Positions 57,925 to 64,000 of a stretch of 64,000 nucleotides of DNA are shown one piece after another. Positions within the stretch are counted from its first letter, which is position 1. Every line of letters begins with the position of its first letter. Under the pieces are notes generated by a model. It had not been told where the DNA came from. It made no database searches and worked only from the letters and a program-made list of their open reading frames with translations. Source of the stretch: Phyllostachys edulis (Eukaryota > Streptophyta > Magnoliopsida > Poales > Poaceae). Both the position numbers and the translations under genes were made by a program. The stretch spans positions 66,678,195 to 66,742,194 of the forward strand of contig CM070562.1 of NCBI GenBank assembly GCA_036346405.1, written 5' to 3'.

Positions 57925-58088
57925 ACTCGCCTTAAACTAATGAGTAAGGAAAACAAAGCGGTGCGGTGAGAGCCGCTCGCGGTGCGGGGTCGAAACCTGC
58001 ACGGCAATTTTTGAAAGGGGAAGAGGCTGGCGCCGGCACTGACACTGCCCTACTTTGCAGGACTTGCCTGTGCGGGCCTCCCTACCCA
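57925..58088 (+). ncRNA. U12: U12 small nuclear RNA (minor spliceosome)
   Basis: The 5' part reads GCCTTAAACTAATGAGTAAG (57929-57948) then GAAAA, nearly the same as U12 from animals and plants. TGAGTAAGGAAAA (57941-57953) includes the branch-site-pairing segment for U12-type introns. A stem-loop follows (57958-57980: GCG/CGC and GCGG/CCGC around TGAGAG), then a second (57982-58002: GTGCGGG/CCTGCAC around a seven-base loop). The Sm site AATTTTTGA is at 58006-58014. The 3' domain is closed by GAGGC (58023-58027) with GCCTC (58076-58080) and carries CTACTTTGC (58050-58058), also present in human U12. USE and TATA lie at proper distances upstream. The exact 5' and 3' ends are estimates within about 5 bases. 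All functional elements seen are intact, so the gene is probably active. Grasses usually carry one or few U12 loci. Confidence 0.93.
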
Positions 58089-58105
58089 CTAATTCACAAC
58101 CTAAA

Positions 58106-58117
58106 CACTTAGTATCC
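58106..58117 (+). terminator. Possible plant snRNA 3' box
   Basis: CACTTAGTATCC follows the RNA by about 18 bp and fits CA-N3-AGT-NN of the consensus CA(N)3-10AGTNNAA, missing the final AA. It is a partial match only. Confidence 0.45.
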
Positions 58118-58539
58118 TTAGCTGGTGCTTTATTGCTGCTAGTCCTGTTGGTTTCGGTAATTAAGTAGCAGCGACCCAATCCTAAGTATTTCACAATATA
58201 CACCTGTGTCCCTTGTATTATTTGGCTCGAGCTAACGTGGTCGCATGATCGAAGGCTTACAAATGGATCATATTTAATTTGATCCGTCTGATCTGATGAG
58301 TACGTTTGATTAGTCGGGCTTAAAATATCTTTAGAATTTCATTGTTGTCTGTCCGTTTCCTTACCGGTGTTTGTTTGCGCCACAAAGTTATTACTCCTAA
58401 AACATATATACAAAATAACTGAAATTGAAAGGCTCTACCGGATTTTTTGTGAAAAAAAATCAACCCTTATTGTATAAGCAGATTTTTTGTATTTCCTTAG
58501 GACATAGACCGCGCAAGGCAAGAATTTTTCGAATTTTTT
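58118..58539. other. Spacer between U12 gene and the Mutator-like element
   Basis: AT-rich, no gene recognised. Confidence 0.45.
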
Positions 58540-59210
58540 TACTGTTGTAACCCTGTAGCGCCAAGTAATTTCATAATTGACCCCTGTAGTTACGTATTTG
58601 CGATTCTAGACCCCATCCGAGCGCGGAAAGGACGTGAGCTCGACGTGTGTCTCCTTCCGCGCTTGTTGAGCACGGAAATCATCATGCCCCCGCGGGAAAT
58701 CAGCCGAGTGCGGAATCAAAAGCGCGGTAGAGGCGAGGGTCTGACGACATACATGATGCGCCGAAGCGAATCGAGCCGATTTCATGGTGGGTGGCGCGAA
58801 GATGCTGAGGCACGGACCCACGTCTCCGCTTTCGCGGTGGTGGCCGTGGGAGTGGCGAACCCCGCGCCCGATCGCGCTCCTCCCGCCTGCACTGCATGGC
58901 CAGCGCCCTCCACGCTACAGCAAGACCTCCCAGCCCCTCTTTGCTTGCGTTGTGTTTACCACTGCTTAAGCTCGTGAATGCTTGGTGCCTTTAAACAGAG
59001 CGAGTGAGTGAAGTTTTTCACTCGTTCGTTCGCATTTGCAGTTCTTCAGCCAAAGAAGAGAGCGAGAGAACCAGAGAAGAGAGCGAGAGGAAGGCAAAGA
59101 AAGTAAGAAAGATTGGTGGTTATTGGTTGGATTTTCGCTGGTTTTCAGTTGTATTTTGGGTGGTTTTCAAGTGCATAAGTTGTTCGTTGGCTTGCGAGCA
59201 TCAAGAAAAG

Positions 59211-59952
59211 GTAATTTTTATATACATGCGACTATAGTTTTAGCTAGGTGATTAGCATATAATTAGCTTAGTGGTCTCGTAATAATTACGTAAATATAGA
59301 TGCAATGAGCGTAGTGAATATGTTAGTACCGTACTAGTTTGTTGAGAATGTTAGGTTGCCATGCTCAGTTAACGTAAATGTTTAGTTAATGTGGATATCC
59401 TTGTTTAATTAGTCATGTTAATGTCGTCTTAGTCACGAAAATAATGTGCTTGATGTTATTTGATCGTTACTTTAGCACGGTTAAGTAGTACATTTGTTGA
59501 GGTAATTAAGCTGTGGTACTCGGGTAGCATGTTGTACTTTCATTGTATGCATGCATCTCTGTCTATATTATTATTTGATGAATTTAGCACGAGGGATTAA
59601 TATGGTAGTTGTTCATGCAAGAAAATGTATAATTTGAAACCATGTAAATATACGAATTATTTGACGTAGTGGGATATTATTTAGTATTGAAATAGAAGTA
59701 TGAAATACATTTAGGAAATATTAATCAAGAGCAGAAGAAGTTAGATAGCCAAACTGTAGAATCTATTAATAATTTTTGTTAACTGATTACCCATTAAATC
59801 CTGTGTTTTTATTTTCAACTCCATATATAGAATTGAATCCTGTAATACTGAACTAAATGTGAATTAGTAGGAGCAAAATTAATCAAATCTGGTATTTGAT
59901 AGTCACGTTGTCGAGTGTATTTATTTATTTATGTTTGTCGTTTTGCGCGTAG
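59211..59952 (+). other. Probable leader intron of the mudrA-type gene
   Basis: The purine-rich leader ends ...CAAGAAAAG at 59210 with donor GTAATT. An AT-rich 742-bp stretch ends in TTTTGCGCGTAG at 59952, six bases before the candidate ATG at 59959. Confidence 0.5.
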
Positions 59953-59958
59953 AACCAA

Positions 59959-61400
59959 ATGCCGTCTTCCCTGAACATGTCGATTCAAGACTTGTTTGTG
60001 TTCTATGGCGATGGTCTCAGACTGCGACGGGCGTCTGGAGCGGACGAATCAAATTGTGACCGGACCAGATCCGGGCACCAGAACTGAAGGACATGAGTCT
60101 ATGCGAGCTAAGGAGGTGTGTGCGTTCGCGTTCGATCGGGACAGGAAGGAAGAGATTATGATCGAGGCATTGTATGCCTCGGTGGGTGGTGAAGGTCGAC
60201 CTTTTGGCAACTTATCAAGGTGAGCGGTGACACTTCATGGACCAACTACATGGAGGTTGTGTGCAACCCCGCCGCAATATCGCCAGCCGATGGTGTATGT
60301 CCGGTTTAGGAGAGGACGAAATCATCCGTCGTGGGTGGTTCTGGTGGAGTTGATGCCGAAGCTGCTGTTGCTGGAGATGTGGGCGAGGTAGTGGGTGATG
60401 GAGACTTGAGGAGGCGTGCGGAGGCTTTCGAGCCGAACGAAGGCGTGGAAAGGTGGTGGGCGACCGTTTGATCGCCACGAATACCTTGCCGAGCAGGTTG
60501 AAAGCGAGGAGGAGGCTGTGGATACAACTAGTTCTGGAGAGGAGCATGATGAAGAAGTTGCTACGGGAGGTGTATTTGGTGGTGTTGTGACTACCGACGT
60601 TGCCTATGTCTCGTCTAGATTGGACGACATCGCAGCGACATCCCTGGTTCTACCGCACCCAGAGGAGGCGGAGTGGGGGTTCAATGAAGATACTCTGCTC
60701 TTAGGGCAGCGCTTCCCCAACAAGAGCGCTACCCAAAGAAAGTTATTGCGAATCGCCGTCAACATTAGCCGGACGTATTGGTGCACAAGTCCAACCCCGA
60801 CACCTCGTCGTGAAGTGTGTGGATGGATCTTCTTGGCGCAAGGTTCGTGCGAACGGTTCAGAGTACCGCCACGGACTTCCGCATAACGGTCTTTGAAGGA
60901 TCACACATGCGAAGCTTGCGAGCCGCCGTAAGAGGCACCGCAACCCGACGTCCTCATATATTGCGGAGTTGATAAGCCACCTCGTCGTAGCTGATGTATC
61001 TGTCTCGCCGAAGCTACTTCTGGCAGATGTTGTCAATACGGTGGGCTTCCCAGACATCTATAGCAAGGTATGGCGGGCGAAACAGAAGGTCCTAGAGCGT
61101 ATGTTCGGCACATCTGAAGAGGCCTATGACTTTGTCCCAAGAATGCTCCATCAGTTACAGAGTCCAATCCGGGACATATATTGACAAGCCGGACCGGTGC
61201 ATCCTAGGAAGGGGCGAATTGTTTTATCCTTGACAGGTATTCAGGCCTTCCCCAGTAGCCTTGGTTCAAGCATCTTGTAAATCTGTCTTTGTCGATGGAC
61301 GGCACCTTCCTCATTGGGCAAGTACAAGGGCACCATACTCACCGCATGTAGATGCCCGTCTGAAACACCCCGAAGTTTTACTTGCGGTAGATGCCACGAC
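59959..61400 (+). pseudogene. mudrA-type (MULE) transposase remnant, N-terminal half
   Basis: Frames in sequence give an N-terminal MPSSLNMSIQDLFVFYGDGL-like start and a SGDTSWTNYMEVV stretch near 60220. A MuDR DNA-binding domain-like run follows near 60770-60850 (HKSNPDT then EVCGWI in different registers). ISHLVVADVSVSPKLLLADV and WRAKQKVLERMFGTSEEAYD lie at 60969-61184. Near 61290 is SMDGTFLIG, the start of the MULE catalytic domain (first catalytic Asp region). The rest of the catalytic domain and zinc knuckle are missing, and the sequence passes into the mobile-domain gene. Many stops and frameshifts are present. Confidence 0.65.
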
Positions 61401-61425
61401 CTGCTGAGGGGCCCACAATGGGCAC

Positions 61426-63206
61426 TCATTGGACACGTGCTCGGCTAGGGTGGGCTAGGAGAGGCCGAGGCGCGTCTACCCTGAGTTCCACAACCAGTTC
61501 GAGACTTTGCATGAGGTGGAGGTCATATGGTTCCCATGGTCTACGGAGATCATTGTGAAGACGGCCCCGTACGGCTTGTCCTCTCAGTGCAGTCAGGACT
61601 ACGCGTACTGGATGACGACCTGCCATCTAGTATTCTCCCATATGGTCAAGCCGTACTCACCACAGCGGGTCATGAGACAGTTCGGGCTTTACCAACAGGT
61701 GCCACCGCCTGCGGGACGACCTCTTGCAGCGAAGGCTCACAGGTATGTTGTTACTTGGTTTTCCTGTTAGCTACATCTCTTTTTTTCTATTCCCTAATGT
61801 CCAAATTCACCTGCAGGCAAACGAGGCAAGGGCGGAAGAGCGACGACTGGAGGGAGACACAGCTACCGTGGACAACGCCAGGCCGAGAGGGCGGCGACGG
61901 CGTCGTCAGAGGCACGACTGCACGACATCGAGGCACACATTGCGTACTTGACATGGTGCGTTCACAGACCAGAGCAAATTCTTGGTGCGCCGCCCAGCCG
62001 TCCCCACGGAGGTCACGCGACGACGCCAACAGACGAAAGGCAGTCCCGACACTCATCGGGCGGCACGCCAAGACGAGACGGTAAAATATTCTTCATAGTT
62101 TGTTTTGCACAGGAAACACGTCTAACTTATTCTCGGTTTCCTTGCAGTTAGACCGCCTTCAGAGTATCAACAGCGAGGCTGCGCAGGGTCTACGGCGTGG
62201 GAGGACTAGCAGCTCCTCTCAGTTCCTAGGTATGCTGAGACGCGTCTATGATGACTCGGTAGTGGCAATCAGGAACATGACTTGTGGTCGGCACAGCGAC
62301 GTAGCTGGACGACGACGACACGGACACCGAGAACGGCCTCCTTCCCCACCGCCCTCAGCACCGCCCTCCGCACCACCGTCTACACGTCCGTCGCACTCTG
62401 GGAGTCGACCGAGCTACCATCGCTCTTCCTCCACGCGCCTCGGCCTCGTTCTCGGGCAAGCGGTATGTCAATTATGATTTGTTGTCATAACTGTTTGCAC
62501 ATGCCCTTATTTGTAACGTATATCTCACTTCCGTTTGTTCTTTCAGCACTTGCGACGTGACAGCACTCTGGTACCGCCCCCGTCGTCACGGGGGCCGACA
62601 CAAGATCGGACTTCAGACAGCGACCCTGACTCGCCCCAGCCCCAGCGCCGAGAGGAAGCATTTCCCACGTTCGCATCGGAGCATGAGGGCAACCCGTGGT
62701 CCGGGCAGTCGTTCGGAGCAAGCACTATGCACTATTTTGGCGCCGATTGCACCGGAGCATCATCGTCCGCACAGCCACATACACAGGTACGCTGTTACGT
62801 ACTTAATTCAATCTTCGTATTGCACGCTACGGTAAGCTCACATAGCCCACCGACTTTGCAGGTCTGGAGTGACCAATGGGGGCATGAAGGCCAAGGATCG
62901 CAGTCCGCACTTCCGACTCCGGAGGTACATCCTTTCCAACATGACTACGATTGCAAAGGTCATAACATATCCCCTAACGCAGTGGTGCTGTTTCTACAGG
63001 ACGAGTGGGTGGGCGATATGCTCCAGTCTTACCCGGCTCCCTACAATGAATTCTATGTGACACCGCCTCCCACGCAGCCTCCCACGCAGCAGTCCCACTA
63101 CGACTTTCGAGATTTAACGCCACTCCCCGACAGTTCACATTCCCTTGAGCAGCTCTACAAATACGTGGCGGCAGCGGAGGCGGGGACCATGATTTTAGTG
63201 TGTTGA
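61426..63206 (+). pseudogene. Plant mobile domain (PMD) protein, C-terminal part with variable tail
   Basis: 61507-61742 encodes EVEVIWFPWSTEII, AYWMTTCHLVFSHM and RVMRQFGLYQQVP, the end of the plant mobile domain found in transposons and in MAIN/MAIL-type genes. Plausible GT-AG introns lie at 61743-61816, 62081-62147, 62463-62546 and 62787-62861. The exons between encode an Arg-rich stretch, GLRRGRTSSSSQFL with VYDDSVVAIRNM, then HLRRDSTLVPPPSSRGP and a Pro/Ser/Gln-rich tail with DEWVGDMLQSY, ending at a TGA at 63204-63206. The N-terminal part of the domain and a start codon are missing. The tail exons are open and splice sites look sound, so this half decayed less than the mudrA part. Confidence 0.65.
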
Positions 63207-64000
63207 ACTATTATTTCTTATTCGCACTAATTAGCGCTTCGCTTGTAATGAGATTGTAATATCCACTATTTACCTATGCATCACAGTCCTTCAAGAATGG
63301 ATCGACTATCACAGTATCATTACATTACACGAATGAGTTTGTTCAATGCATATCGACGCCTACAACTCGAAAGCACGCGATACATCGATGCAACATATCA
63401 ACTCGATAAAAGGCAACCGCAATAACGCTGGTCCACCATTTAGTTACATGCTTTAGGACATTCAACATAAGTGCGTCTGAGTGCCTAATCAGAGAAGTTG
63501 CCTCTCTCTACCCACATAGAGTGTTCTCTCGTTAGGCGCCTCGACGTGGTCGTTTGTCGTTGTAGTGATACGCACATATGCACTAGGGTTGGCACAAAGA
63601 ACATCCGGGATCATAGGAACTTCCCATGTTCACGACCTCCTCGTTGCCCTCTCATGCAGCCTGTTGGCGGAGGTCATCATTTTGTTCCTTGAGATCGTCA
63701 ATTTGCGCCCAAATCAAAGATTCGGTGCCACAATATAGACACGTGCCTCGTAACATAGTAAGCGTGGGGAGGATCGATCCAATGGGTAAAGTTGCATTTC
63801 GCCATCTGCCGCAAGGGACGGTTAGTATGGAAGATGTATTAGCGAAGAATATGAACAAAACTATTTACCCCTGAGTATGGGCATCGGAAGAAATGCCGTC
63901 CGCCATCGAGAAGGCGATCTATGACCGCGCGATAGCGCCCTCCCCTGTTCAAGATTTCGCCATACCGGTTGAGCACGCTTGTTCGGCATCAACCGTAATT
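63207..64000. other. MULE interior right of the PMD gene
   Basis: A minus-strand stretch at about 63652-63870 can be read as a CxF..W..P type tail similar to the GRF zinc-finger proteins that often accompany grass transposons, but it is frameshifted and the match is weak. Otherwise nothing is recognised. Confidence 0.3.

Larger units (their letters stand above)
58540..64000 (+). mobile_element. Mutator-like element with plant mobile domain gene, right end outside window
   Basis: From about 58540 the sequence has the CCTGTAG...TAATTTC...GACCCC...CCGCGC style of terminal sequence seen in grass MULEs (tentative). It is followed by a purine-rich leader, a leader intron (59211-59952), a mudrA-type remnant and a plant-mobile-domain frame. 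The right terminus is not visible. The terminal inverted repeat cannot be confirmed. Confidence 0.6.

Noticed and set aside
57982..58012. A tRNA-like T arm with a T run after it
   Set aside because: No acceptor or anticodon arm is present; the stem is the second stem-loop of U12 and the T run is its Sm site.
62959..62999. A GT...AG segment in the PMD tail that could be an intron
   Set aside because: It is 41 bp, below the usual minimum for plant introns, and the frame stays open through it.

Overview
The window is nuclear DNA of a grass (Poaceae). Supporting features are a monocot G-type lectin receptor kinase, very GC-rich exon ends, large Ty3/Gypsy-type LTRs starting TGTAACA, a CACTA element with ACGGTTC/GAACCGT subterminal palindromes, a Sirevirus-type LTR, and a Mutator-like element carrying a plant mobile domain gene. 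The species cannot be fixed from sequence alone; a panicoid grass is plausible. Most of the window is nested, decayed transposon sequence. All coordinates and repeat alignments were read by eye.

Left part (1-30179) is one deep transposon nest. A Copia element (reverse transcriptase at 24384-25165, RNase H at 29183-29663, 3' LTR 29938-30179) was entered by a CACTA element whose right end is at 24383. The CACTA carries a tnp2-type transposase remnant (minus, 17475-23732), a second-gene remnant of the Transposase_24 type (minus, 12745-13940) and an unrecognised 197-codon plus-strand ORF (16655-17248). Solo LTR-C (19994-23030, TSD ACATA) splits tnp2. A minus-strand copy of a second family, LTR-A, cuts the second gene at 12744. 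A plus-strand LTR-A abuts it at 7770 and is itself interrupted by a Sirevirus-type solo LTR (5479-7295, TSD GTTAC) and by LTR-B (1-2714). A further solo LTR-A (25166-29182) sits inside the Copia RNase H.

Middle part (30180-37892) holds the only intact protein gene: an intronless 807-codon G-type lectin S-receptor-like kinase on the minus strand (31221-33644). Two related foldback MITEs lie upstream of it, followed by a low-copy stretch with local duplications and an LTR-B fragment. At 37893-42681 is an end-to-end Copia element with 130-bp LTRs, tRNA-Met primer site, polypurine tract and GTTAC target duplication; its coding region is frameshifted. LINE 3' fragments and LTR fragments follow (43042-45700).

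Right part: a decayed Ty3/Gypsy chromovirus-like element (46879-54205, minus) is split by a solo LTR-B (48709-53480) with a perfect GATAG duplication. Next come exons of a chloroplast S4-domain/YlmH-like gene (56018-56627, minus) carrying a stop codon and lacking its 3' half. Divergent from it is a recognisable U12 minor-spliceosomal snRNA gene (about 57925-58088) with a plant USE element and a TATA box at RNA polymerase II spacing. The window ends in a Mutator-like element with a broken mudrA-type gene followed by a better preserved plant-mobile-domain reading frame (about 58540-64000).

Functionally, the host contributes the receptor kinase and the U12 RNA. Everything else is transposon or debris, and its value is mainly the ordered insertion history and several repeat architectures inside the LTRs.
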